Assembly: GCF_000800805.1 (NCBI RefSeq)
Contig: NZ_CP010070.1
Coordinates: 930,001 to 994,000 of the forward strand
Direction of reading: 5' to 3'
Length of the DNA: 64,000 nt
Source: Candidatus Methanoplasma termitum
GTDB taxonomy: Archaea > Thermoplasmatota > Thermoplasmata > Methanomassiliicoccales > Methanomethylophilaceae
Below, piece by piece: positions 44,403 to 52,060 of this stretch. The notes under the pieces were generated by a model. The model had not been told where the DNA came from and did no database searches. It worked only from the letters and a program-made list of their open reading frames with translations. Position 1 is the first letter of the stretch, and every line of letters begins with the position of its first letter. The position numbers and the translations under genes are program-made.

Positions 44403-45095
44403 TCACTTCCTCTTTTTCTTCGGAGCTATGAAACCCGCTTTCTGTCCCGGCGACGCGGTCCTCCTCTGGCAGTTCGGTCCTCCTACGTGGGGGTGGCTTC
44501 CTCCTCCGTGCGGGTGGTCGACTGCGTTCATCGCTACTCCTTTGACCCATTTGTTGGCGGTCGATCTTGACCTGAGCGTCAGGTAGTTCTTTCCTGCTTT
44601 GGCAAGTGGCTTATCGCCTCTTCCGCCGCCTGCAACTACACCGACGACCGCACGGCAGTTGGGGTTGAATTCTTTGTTCACGCCCGAGGGCATCATTATG
44701 ACAACTTTCTCCCCTCTGCTGACGATGGTCGCCGAAGACCCTGCGGTCTTGACGAATTTGCCGCCGTCACCGGGTTTCGCCTCGATGTTGTGTATCGAGG
44801 TCCCTTCCGGTATGTTGTTCAAGCTTGTTATGTTCCCGGCGGCGATCTTGCTGCCGCCGACGGACACTTCCTGACCTACTTTGGTGCCTGCGACCGCAAG
44901 CTGGTAGTCCGTTACCCCATTGAAGTCGATGACGGCGAGAGGGCTTGTCCTCCCGGGTGCCTGTATCAGATCTTTAATGGTGCCCGCTCCCTCTGCGAAT
45001 GCCGGGAGCCTTACATCGTCCACATGTCTGTGGCTCGGGGAGCGGTATTGCGATCCGCCTGTTCCCCTTCTCTGTGCTCTTAATCTCTTTCCCAT
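44403..45095 (-). CDS. rpl2: 50S ribosomal protein L2 (uL2)
   Basis: 230 residues, at the peptidyl transferase centre. C-terminal GVAMNAVDHPHGGGSHPHVG contains the conserved histidine loop. Start GKRLRAQRRGTGGSQYR fits archaeal L2. Confidence 0.96.
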   Translation of the reverse strand: MGKRLRAQRRGTGGSQYRSPSHRHVDDVRLPAFAEGAGTIKDLIQAPGRTSPLAVIDFNGVTDYQLAVAGTKVGQEVSVGGSKIAAGNITSLNNIPEGTSIHNIEAKPGDGGKFVKTAGSSATIVSRGEKVVIMMPSGVNKEFNPNCRAVVGVVAGGGRGDKPLAKAGKNYLTLRSRSTANKWVKGVAMNAVDHPHGGGSHPHVGGPNCQRRTASPGQKAGFIAPKKKRK

Positions 45096-45104
45096 TAGAT
45101 CACC

Positions 45105-45386
45105 TCAGAACACTCCGACCCTCATCCCAACATCCTCCGCAGAGTATCCTTCCGCGAGTTTGATGATCGCATGCTTGCCGTCCTTCTGTATCTTGGTCCA
45201 AACGCGCTCGACCTTTACTTCAAAACGCTCTTCGAATGCCGCTTTGATGTCCTCTTTACGAGCCTGCCTGTGCACTATGAACTCTATCTTGTTGCCGTCG
45301 TTGAATTTCTGCGTCGGTGTTCCGGACAGAAGGTTCAGCGTCTTTTCTGTGACGTACGGTCTTATGAGTATGTCGCTCTGTTTCAC
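45105..45386 (-). CDS. rpl23: 50S ribosomal protein L23 (uL23)
   Basis: 93 residues. Conserved ILIRPYVTEKTLNLL and VEFIVHRQARKEDIKAAFEE-like parts. The open frame begins with GTG at 45395, but the GTG at 45386 overlaps the L4 stop as GTGA and leaves normal spacing to the GGGAGAG ribosome site inside L4, so it is preferred. Confidence 0.93.
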   Translation of the reverse strand: MKQSDILIRPYVTEKTLNLLSGTPTQKFNDGNKIEFIVHRQARKEDIKAAFEERFEVKVERVWTKIQKDGKHAIIKLAEGYSAEDVGMRVGVF

Positions 45387-46153
45387 AGCGTCCACTCTCC
45401 CATTTTCGCTATTGCGGATTCCGTATAGACAGTGAGCCTGCCCGCGTCCCCGCCGGGTGCAAGCACGCTTGCACTCAGTGATGCGACCGTCTGGACCTCC
45501 ACTCCGGGAAGGTTCTTGGCTCCCTTGAACACGGGCGCACCCGCCTCTGATACCACTACCAGAATAGATACCGGGGTCCTGTATTTCCTGTTCCTCATCT
45601 TTCCGCGGCCGGCCCTTATCTTGGTGCCGTCCTTTGCCCTGTCTAGATCGTAACCGATCCCGATCGAGTCGAAAAGGCTGTTTATCTCTGATGTCGAGGC
45701 AATGTTCTGGAATTCGTCGTCGACCACGATCGGGAATGATATCGAATCATCGAACTCATGTCCGCGCTCCCTGACGCAGTCTGCGCAGCCGGTCGCCGCT
45801 ATTGCGGAGAAGCGGGCCAGTTTCAGCTCTTTGTCGTTGACCTTCTGGTGCCAGATCCTCTCGGTTCTCGGGGGGTGGGCTCTCCTTCCGGATATGTTGT
45901 TGGGCGATTCCGTGGCCCTCTTTCCGGCTTTGATCCTCTGGACACGGGATACTCCTCTTCCTTTCCCCCATGTGCTTGTCGAGTGCCTCATTCCCGCGTG
46001 TTCGTTGGGTCCGTAGGGCTGCCTCTTGTTCGCCGCAGCCGCCAGGATCGCCTTTTTGATAACATCGGGCCTGTACTCGGACGAGAATACCGCCGGTACC
46101 TCTACGGTCCCGGAAACTTCTCCATTTACAGAATAAACGTTTGTTTGTGTCAT
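45383..46153 (-). CDS. rpl4: 50S ribosomal protein L4 (uL4)
   Basis: 256 residues, archaeal L4 with a long tunnel loop (KRQPYGPNEHAGMRHSTSTW). In bacteria L4 represses its own operon; whether that holds here is unknown, but the operon has a structured leader. A two-base gap follows L3. Confidence 0.95.
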   Translation of the reverse strand: MTQTNVYSVNGEVSGTVEVPAVFSSEYRPDVIKKAILAAAANKRQPYGPNEHAGMRHSTSTWGKGRGVSRVQRIKAGKRATESPNNISGRRAHPPRTERIWHQKVNDKELKLARFSAIAATGCADCVRERGHEFDDSISFPIVVDDEFQNIASTSEINSLFDSIGIGYDLDRAKDGTKIRAGRGKMRNRKYRTPVSILVVVSEAGAPVFKGAKNLPGVEVQTVASLSASVLAPGGDAGRLTVYTESAIAKMGEWTL

Positions 46154-46155
46154 AC

Positions 46156-47154
46156 TTATGCCCCCTGCTTTGACTCGGTCGAAACGTATGTGACGTCTGC
46201 GACCGCTTGGTCGGCCTTCTTGGGTGCTCTCGCCGCATCCCTGAATCTTATCAATCTCTTTGTCGGCCCGGGTACGGATCCTTTGATCAGGACGTATGTG
46301 TTCCTGACCTCTCCGTAGTTAACGAATCCGCCCTTCGGGGTGATCTCCTTTCCGTCGAGTCCGACCTTCAGTATCTTCTTGTTGTACTCGGTCCTCTGGT
46401 GGTATCCCATCTGACCCGATGCGGGGACCGTGCTTCTTACGTAGCCGGGTCTCTTGGGTCCGAGGTTGCCGATGCCGCGGCGGTGCTTGCTGTTCTTGTG
46501 TGAAAGAAGCTTTACACCCCACCTCTTCGTTACACCCTGGAATCCTTTTCCTTTTGTAACGGCTATAACATCGATCAGCGCACCCTCTTTTGTGAAATCC
46601 GCGAGTGCCACCTCTTTCCCCAGGATCTTCTTTGCGTAAGCGACCCTCTCGTCCATCTTTCCGCCGCCGATCCTGAGCTCCATAAGCTCGGGAGTCTTCT
46701 TCGGAACTCCCGAGACCAACTTCGGCTGGGTGTAAGCGAGTACTCGTACATCTTCGATATCGAGTCCCTCGTATCTTCCGAAGGATGATTCGTCGTGGTT
46801 GGTGGGTACGTTCAGTCTCCTTGAGAGCAGGGGGTCGATCTCCTTTGACCAGACCTCTCCCGCCGTCTTGAGTCCCACGATGCTGCTTTCATAAAATCTC
46901 ACTGCCGCTATCTTCATAGGCGGTACCTCAACTACTGTGACCGGTACCTGGACCTCCATTCCGGAGGTTGTGCTCTTGACCCTCTTGTCGACGACGAACG
47001 CATGCGTCATGCCGACCTTGTATCCCGCGAATCCCTGTATCTTCGGCGATCCGCTGATCTCCGGCCACGAGTCCAGCCTTGGTGTCTGCGACTTCGCTCT
47101 TTTCCTAGGGCCGAATGCCCTAGATCCTTTCTTTGGACGTCTTCTCTGTGACAT
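46156..47154 (-). CDS. rpl3: 50S ribosomal protein L3 (uL3)
   Basis: 332 residues, archaeal/eukaryal-size L3 and first gene of the superoperon. GFAGYKVGMTHAFVVDKR and TKGKGFQGVTKRWGVKLLSHK are diagnostic. The ATG follows GGAAATGTGAATAA with only a weak ribosome site, downstream of a leader of about 170 nt. Confidence 0.95.
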   Translation of the reverse strand: MSQRRRPKKGSRAFGPRKRAKSQTPRLDSWPEISGSPKIQGFAGYKVGMTHAFVVDKRVKSTTSGMEVQVPVTVVEVPPMKIAAVRFYESSIVGLKTAGEVWSKEIDPLLSRRLNVPTNHDESSFGRYEGLDIEDVRVLAYTQPKLVSGVPKKTPELMELRIGGGKMDERVAYAKKILGKEVALADFTKEGALIDVIAVTKGKGFQGVTKRWGVKLLSHKNSKHRRGIGNLGPKRPGYVRSTVPASGQMGYHQRTEYNKKILKVGLDGKEITPKGGFVNYGEVRNTYVLIKGSVPGPTKRLIRFRDAARAPKKADQAVADVTYVSTESKQGA

Positions 47155-47326
47155 TTATTCACATTTCCTGCGAGGGTGTCTTCGCTAACCTCGCGCTTTA
47201 CCGACGAACGCGTCTTGACATCCGACCGTGACGCCATATTCGTCTCGAGAACTCTGTTGTGAGTTGAACGTGGGTTGCTCAAGGCATTGCCCGATGCGTC
47301 TGGTCGGACATACACATGTCCAATCT
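47155..47326 (-). promoter_or_regulatory. Structured 5' leader of the ribosomal superoperon
   Basis: From the predicted transcription start (about 47326) to the L3 ATG there are about 170 bases without a credible gene. On the minus strand it can form GGACAT-GTGT-ATGTCC (47306-47321) near its 5' end and GCGAGG/CCTCGC (47170-47194, 13-base loop) just before the L3 start region. A long leader is unusual for archaea, which often have short or no leaders, so it may carry regulation. Confidence 0.5.
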
Positions 47327-47347
47327 AAAAGTGGGATAATTCAGTTG

Positions 47348-47355
47348 TATATAAA
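47348..47355 (-). promoter_or_regulatory. TATA box of the L3 operon
   Basis: TTTATATA on the minus strand in an AT-rich context, centred about 26 bases before the expected transcription start near 47326. It is the only good TATA match between the upstream ATPase gene and L3. Confidence 0.6.
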
Positions 47356-47402
47356 GGCTACTGAAAAATCTGGCTTTTTCTCAAGGAAATGCTTATCCCT
47401 CT

Positions 47403-48731
47403 TCATTCATTTGTCTGCTTTCGCTCTGCTCCTTCTATCACTGATGGCAGCCTCCATAGCCCATAAAGAGGAACTTTTTTAACGACGCCTTCATCCTTCA
47501 TCTCAAGCGATGCTATCACAGCGATGCGTGGTTTGAATTCTTTAATGTATTCCGCCATGCTCCGAGCAAGGGTTTTATGCCCTGATTTAACTTCTATGGG
47601 TACAACTTCCATGCCGCACTGTATGATGAAATCGACCTCTGCGTTTGCCTTTGATCTCCAATAGAACGGTGACTCTTTGTTCATTGAGATCAGTTCTGTC
47701 AGAACATAATTCTCCATGATGGCTCCTTTGAACTGCCCAAACTCCTCATTGGTCTCAAATTCAAAGAAAGAACGCAATCCTGACATCCTCCGCAAAATAC
47801 CCACATCGGCCAGATAAAGCTTGAAACTCGTGTTGTCAGCAAACAATTGCAGCGGCTGCCTGGAGGGGTTTGCTCGCTTGACTTTGAAAACCAGACCTGC
47901 GTTGATCAGCCACTCAAGTGCGTCTTCGAGATCCCTTGCTCTCGCTCCTCCTCTGACATGCCCGAACATAAATTTGTTATTTTCCTTAGCCAGCTGTTCG
48001 GGAACTGAATCCCATATCAGGGTGAGTTTTTGCACAGATTCCGTTGCATGTTTGGCAAAGTCGTTCTCATAATCCACCATTATATTGTCAATGATTCTGT
48101 TAACTTCGTTTATGTCTTTCTTTTTAGTCCATGAACTTACCGCTGCCGGCATCCCGCCTATCGTTAGATAAATTCTCAGATGGAACTCCAACTTGGAAGC
48201 AAAGGGATGAAGGAATTCATCCATGGGGCACCTTTCATCGATCGCTTTTACCAGTTCGGCCTCACCGCTTGCCAACAGGTATTCTTTGAAGTTCATCGGA
48301 CCCATCGTGATCCTATCAACCTTGCCGACGGGGAATGAATAGGGTTTGGACATCAGTACTCCCAGTAATGAACCGGCGCATGCGACATGATACTCAGGTG
48401 CCTCTTCGCAAAAGTACTTCAGGCTGGTCAGCGCCTTGCTGCAGAATTGGATCTCATCGAAAATGATCAGCGTGTCGCCGGGATCTATCTTTTTTTCCGA
48501 GAGTATTGCTAGCTGAGTTATAATTCGGCTTGTGTTAAGATTGGGTTCAAATATCTTTACCAACTCATCGTTCCCTTCAAAATTTAAGTAGACCACATTT
48601 TTGTAGTTCTTTTTGCCGAATTCTTCAAGAAGGAAAGTTTTACCGCATTGTCTAGGTCCCTCTACAATCAGCGGTTTTCTGCTTTCGTTGTTTTTCCAAC
48701 TAAGCAACTCTTCGTAGGCAAGCCTGTACAC
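47403..48731 (-). CDS. AAA ATPase with DUF4143 domain (AAA_14 type), copy 1
   Basis: 442 residues. N-terminal ATPase with Walker A GPRQCGKT (25-32), Walker B LIIFDEIQ and a sensor region ACAGSLLG; the C-terminal DUF4143 half holds a nuclease-like FYWRSKANAEVDFIIQ...VVPIEVKSG pattern (D-E-K as in PD-(D/E)XK enzymes). Family members are numerous in gut archaea and bacteria, and their role is unproven. The start is GTG at 48731. A TATA-like TATTAAAG (near 48757) and a three-copy 33-bp repeat array lie immediately upstream, suggesting regulated expression. Same family as the + strand gene at 49717 but clearly diverged. Confidence 0.88.
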   Translation of the reverse strand: MYRLAYEELLSWKNNESRKPLIVEGPRQCGKTFLLEEFGKKNYKNVVYLNFEGNDELVKIFEPNLNTSRIITQLAILSEKKIDPGDTLIIFDEIQFCSKALTSLKYFCEEAPEYHVACAGSLLGVLMSKPYSFPVGKVDRITMGPMNFKEYLLASGEAELVKAIDERCPMDEFLHPFASKLEFHLRIYLTIGGMPAAVSSWTKKKDINEVNRIIDNIMVDYENDFAKHATESVQKLTLIWDSVPEQLAKENNKFMFGHVRGGARARDLEDALEWLINAGLVFKVKRANPSRQPLQLFADNTSFKLYLADVGILRRMSGLRSFFEFETNEEFGQFKGAIMENYVLTELISMNKESPFYWRSKANAEVDFIIQCGMEVVPIEVKSGHKTLARSMAEYIKEFKPRIAVIASLEMKDEGVVKKVPLYGLWRLPSVIEGAERKQTNE

Positions 48732-48773
48732 AAGCTGTCATTGCGGTGGTACTTTAATATGTTTTTGCTGGAC

Positions 48774-48872
48774 CACATTTTTTGACCCAAGAAAATAGGG
48801 TTTTAACACATTTTTTGACCCAAAAAAATGGGGTTTTAACACATTTTTTGACCAAAGAAAATGGACAGAAAT
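48774..48872. repeat. Three-copy 33-bp tandem repeat array A
   Basis: Units begin at 48774, 48807 and 48840, each opening CACATTTTTTGACC and continuing with an A-rich part and GGGTTTTAA in the first two. The third unit loses the match after about 26 bases. It lies about 43 bases upstream of the ATPase copy 1 start. The same unit length and core recur in array B at 51034. Confidence 0.85.
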
Positions 48873-48994
48873 GGAACAGAAAAAGATTCATCCTGAAAAA
48901 ATAGAATGAACCTTTTTTTACCTCTTTGGGTCGATTTATCTATGAGGTCACTGTGTGTACTTTGACCTGTTTCCATCACTGTCCGATACTCGAA

Positions 48995-49071
48995 TCTATC
49001 AATCTGTATTTGTAGAAAAAAGGCGTATTTCAGGGCTCGTTCGATGACAGAGCAGATTGATAGACACGCCT
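48995..49071. repeat. Interleaved inverted repeats (pseudoknot-like order)
   Basis: TCTATCAATCTG (48995-49006) pairs with CAGATTGATAGA (49053-49064), a perfect 12-bp match. AGGCGT (49021-49026) pairs with ACGCCT (49066-49071). The order A-B-A'-B' allows a pseudoknot in RNA. The remainder of 48873-49115 has no gene that I can support. Confidence 0.6.
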
Positions 49072-49115
49072 CCGTTCTTGATGCAAAAAAAAAGAATGTC
49101 GCGTGACAGTTTTGA

Positions 49116-49145
49116 ACACCTGCCGGCGTGACTACCGGCAGGCGT
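49116..49145 (-). terminator. Terminator-like hairpin after surface-protein tail copy 1
   Basis: ACACCTGCCGG/CCGGCAGGCGT stem with one mismatch, the same structure as those at 51279 and 53253. It lies about 40 bases beyond the decayed tail. Confidence 0.6.
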
Positions 49146-49183
49146 TCTTTATTAAGGTTTGGGAATCTGTTTGTGTTGTCCGA

Positions 49184-49554
49184 TTACGCTTTGGACCTCC
49201 TGTACAGCAGGAACGCTATCACCGCGATGATCACTATTATCACGATGATTATCGCTGCCCAGAGGAGGGCGTTGCTTCCTCCGACCACTCCGCTGTCGCT
49301 CGATTCGACCGTGAGCGTCAGGTCGGATGTTTCCGTCACTGTACACCGCAGTGAAGTGATACGTTCCGGGCGCGAAGCCGTTCACGTAGCTTTCCTTCAG
49401 TGTGATGACTGTGCTGCTGCTGCCTGCAACTGTATAGTTGCCGGCGGGGACTTCACTTCCGTTGTACATCAGACGCAGGAACTTGCTTTTGTCAACGTTG
49501 ATCGTGAACGCACTGTCCCCGCTGCCGTTGTACGTCTTCGTCTGGCCGGGGTGT
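49184..49554 (-). pseudogene. Decayed 3' fragment of an ALP2-like surface protein gene (tail copy 1)
   Basis: Encodes, in pieces, the last 120 or so residues of ALP2. The reading AFTINVDKSKFLRLMYNGSEV through ESYVNGFAPGTYHFTAVYSDG is in one frame. A single extra T (run near 49328-49330) then shifts to the frame for SDLTLTV...NALLWAAIIIVIIVI and the final YRRSKA. The match to ALP2 stops abruptly near 49554. There is no signal peptide or start, so it is a remnant or silent cassette. Confidence 0.8.
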
Positions 49555-49610
49555 ACTCATCCCTGCTTTTTCGATTACTTAGCTTAACATAAGTTTTGGA
49601 AGTTTGAATT

Positions 49611-49716
49611 GCAAATCATACAAAATTCTATTTGCAAACGTTACATTATTTTATTTGTAAATCCCACAAAATTCTATTTGCAAACGTTATAATATTTGTT
49701 TTGCATATCCTACAAC
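49611..49716 (+). promoter_or_regulatory. 46-bp tandem repeat promoter region of ATPase copy 2
   Basis: The segment ACAAAATTCTATTTGCAAAC is exact at 49620-49639 and 49666-49685 (period 46), and a third partial unit runs into the start codon (GCATATCCTACAACATG). Each unit includes the palindrome TTTGCAAA. GTTATAATATTT (49686-49697) can serve as TATA box for a leaderless start at 49717. Repeated palindromes beside a TATA box suggest operator sites. Confidence 0.6.
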
Positions 49717-51006
49717 ATGAATGAGGAACAGTCGATGCTGGCAGATAGGATACGCAGCCTCTACCGTCCGAGGATAATCGACCCTATTATATCGGAAAAG
49801 CTCTCTGCTTTGGGGGGCGTGATGATAACCGGTCCAAAATCATGCGGTAAATCGTGGACAGGGTTCACTCATTCAAAGTCGGCTATATTCCTGGGAGAAG
49901 AAGAAGTGAACAGGTTTGCTTCATTGAATCCCCAGGTTGCACTTGAGGGGGAGCACCCTCACCTTGTGGATGAATGGCAGGATGTGCCTAAATTATTGGA
50001 CATTGCGCGGAGGAACATTGATTTCAACAGCAAGAAGGGCATGTATATTTTCACCGGATCCACGACGCCTCCGCTTGAAAAGACATTCCACACAGGGATC
50101 GGAAGGTTCAGCAGTATTCAGATGCGGACGATGTCCCTCTTCGAATCCGGGGACAGCAACGGTTCGGTAAGTCTCTCTGAGGTATTTGAAAATGGGCGTA
50201 TAAATGTTGCACATTCGAACCTCGATTATCAGAAAGCGGTCGGTCTGGTATGCAGAGGCGGCTGGCCGGGGGCATTAGGTGTCAATGAAACGGCAGCCAT
50301 TGGTATCTCTTATGATTATTTCAGTTCGCTGACCTCTATGGACACATCCAGGGTAGACGGCAAGAAACGGAGTTCCACAACAATGGAACTTATACTCAGA
50401 TCACTGGCCCGGAACAATGCCACCACGGCAAGCATCCCGACAATTGTTGCCGACATTCAGGGTGCCGGCGGAAAAATATCAGAAGGTACGGTACGAAGTT
50501 ACATAGATGTTCTCAAAAGATTGTTCGTCATTGAAGAGCAGAATGCATGGCACCCCCACATACGTTCAAGAACACGCATACGCACATCCGGTGTGAGACA
50601 TTTCTGCGATCCGTCTCTGGCAGCAGCTATCCTGGGAGCAAGACCGATCGTCTTACAAAAAGATACAAAAACAATGGGATCTCTGTTCGAAACTCTTTGT
50701 TACAGGGATCTGTCGGTCTATGCTTCAGGTATCGGCGGGCGCGTTTTTCATTACAGAGACGACTCCGATCTCGAAGTGGATGAGATCATACAATTGGAAG
50801 ACGGCAGATGGGGAGCGGTCGAGGTCAAGCTCGGAACCTTTGAATTCGAAAAAGCCGCGGCCAATCTGATCCGAATGAAGAACAAGATGGTGGAAGCCGG
50901 TGCCGAAAAACCATCTTTTCTGATGATCGTGAGCGCTACGGGGAATGTGGCGCATACAAGGCCGGACGGAGTTATTGAAGCGCCGATAGACTGTCTGCGC
51001 CCGTGA
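49717..51006 (+). CDS. AAA ATPase with DUF4143 domain (AAA_14 type), copy 2
   Basis: 429 residues from the ATG at 49717; the frame opens 7 codons earlier without a better start. Walker A GPKSCGKS at 39-46, Walker B HLVDEWQD, sensor FTGSTTPP. The winged-helix part lies around 225-265. The DUF4143 end carries YRDDSDLEVDEIIQL...WGAVEVKLG, a PD-(D/E)XK-like arrangement. It is only distantly similar to copy 1. Flanked by tail copy 1 and repeat array B. The function of the family is not established; toxin, defence and mobile-gene roles have been considered. Confidence 0.87.
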   Translation: MNEEQSMLADRIRSLYRPRIIDPIISEKLSALGGVMITGPKSCGKSWTGFTHSKSAIFLGEEEVNRFASLNPQVALEGEHPHLVDEWQDVPKLLDIARRNIDFNSKKGMYIFTGSTTPPLEKTFHTGIGRFSSIQMRTMSLFESGDSNGSVSLSEVFENGRINVAHSNLDYQKAVGLVCRGGWPGALGVNETAAIGISYDYFSSLTSMDTSRVDGKKRSSTTMELILRSLARNNATTASIPTIVADIQGAGGKISEGTVRSYIDVLKRLFVIEEQNAWHPHIRSRTRIRTSGVRHFCDPSLAAAILGARPIVLQKDTKTMGSLFETLCYRDLSVYASGIGGRVFHYRDDSDLEVDEIIQLEDGRWGAVEVKLGTFEFEKAAANLIRMKNKMVEAGAEKPSFLMIVSATGNVAHTRPDGVIEAPIDCLRP

Positions 51007-51033
51007 TCGCTTCGGACTTTGAAATTGCCGGAT

Positions 51034-51132
51034 CACATTTTTCGACCCAAATAATTGGAATTATCACACATTTTTCGACCCAAATAATTGGAATTATCAC
51101 ACATTTTTAGACCCAAATAGAGACAATGAACA
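51034..51132. repeat. Three-copy 33-bp tandem repeat array B
   Basis: Units at 51034, 51067 and 51100. The first two are identical (CACATTTTTCGACCCAAATA...TTATCA) and the third matches only in its first 21 or so bases. Length, copy number and core CACATTTTTnGACCCAA match array A although the second halves differ. It begins 28 bases after the ATPase copy 2 stop. Confidence 0.85.
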
Positions 51133-51278
51133 CTCATGCCTGATTCAAACGGCCCTTCCGGCGTGAGTTTTCTCAACCTGAACGATAGAGTTCACAACAT
51201 CAATCCATACAGATATCCTGAGCGGTACGGCCTGAAGCTTGCTCATATTGCGTAAAAAAGGAATATTTGGGGTTTTGA

Positions 51279-51308
51279 ACACCTGCCGGCGTGACTACCG
51301 GCAGGTGT
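51279..51308 (-). terminator. Terminator-like hairpin after surface-protein tail copy 2
   Basis: Perfect 11-bp stem ACACCTGCCGG/CCGGCAGGTGT with an 8-base loop, almost identical to the copy at 49116 and related to that at 53253. Confidence 0.65.
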
Positions 51309-51346
51309 TCTTTGTTAAGGTTTGGGAATCTGTTTGTGTCGTCCGG

Positions 51347-51590
51347 TTACGCTTTAGACCTCCTGTACAACAGGAACGCTATCGCCGCGATGATCACTAT
51401 TATCACGATGACGATCGCCACCCAGAGAAGGGTGTTGCTTCCTCCGCCGGGGTTGCCCGCGTCATCGTTGACCGTGAGCGTCAGGTCGGATGTTCCGTCA
51501 GTGTACACCGCTGTGGAGTGATACGTTCCGGGTCCGAAACCATTCACGTAACTTCACTTCAGCGTTATCGCCGTGTTGTCCGTGACGGCT
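51347..51590 (-). pseudogene. Decayed 3' fragment of an ALP2-like surface protein gene (tail copy 2)
   Basis: Encodes NGFGPGTYHSTAVYTDGTSDL, then NPGGGSNTLLWVAIVIVIIVI and the final YRRSKA, nearly identical to the ALP2 end. Going upstream, the conserved LKESYV has become LK-stop-SYV, and the match fades by about 51590. It is therefore shorter and more decayed than copy 1. No start or signal peptide. Confidence 0.8.
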
Positions 51591-51645
51591 TCCTAAAACT
51601 TTCTACTTTTACGATTATTGGATTTATGGCCGTCATCCCTCATCC

Positions 51646-52059
51646 TCAACGGCTCATAAATTCGTCTGTTGTCAGGAACTTCCATCCGAAATCACCGGAT
51701 GTGGGAAAGCCTGTTTTATCATTGGTTATTATAAAATCCCCGGCATTATAGTATGACGCCACGATAGTATCGACCCAATCTATTTTCTTACAGATTTCGC
51801 ACTGTGCATCCTTTCTTTCAGCCATGAGTTCGGCCGCAATACGCGCATTGTTCTTATCAAAACGCAGTACCTTTATGCTCAATGCGTTCAGCCATTCGTC
51901 CAATTCCTCTATCGAGTGATTTTTTTCTTTATGCTGGCGGCATATCTCCATATAAACGGTGGGAGGAATCAGTATGTCTCCGATATATCCTTTCAGCCAG
52001 TTTGTGAATTTTGTATCGCGTAAAGCGCATGTATCAAGAACGATTGAAGGTCTGGGCAT
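51646..52059 (-). CDS. PIN-domain nuclease (VapC-like)
   Basis: 137 residues. Acidic residues fit the PIN active site: D9 in IVLDTCALRD, E38 in PPTVYMEICRQ, D94 and D97 in KKIDWVDTIVASYY, and D114 in ITNDKTGF. Such proteins cut RNA, usually as toxins. The ATG follows the stop of the 303-residue gene by one base, with AAGGGG in front. No VapB-like antitoxin is adjacent; the upstream 303-residue protein is the only candidate partner. Confidence 0.8.
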   Translation of the reverse strand: MPRPSIVLDTCALRDTKFTNWLKGYIGDILIPPTVYMEICRQHKEKNHSIEELDEWLNALSIKVLRFDKNNARIAAELMAERKDAQCEICKKIDWVDTIVASYYNAGDFIITNDKTGFPTSGDFGWKFLTTDEFMSR

Positions 52060-52060
52060 T

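Noticed and set aside
47007-47315. A 102-codon minus-strand frame covering the L3 leader
   Set aside because: It overlaps the L3 coding sequence out of frame, is arginine-rich and low quality, and has no family likeness; the leader is better read as untranslated.
48774-51132. CRISPR array interpretation of the 33-bp repeats
   Set aside because: The repeats are directly adjacent with no spacers, only three copies each, and no cas genes are nearby.
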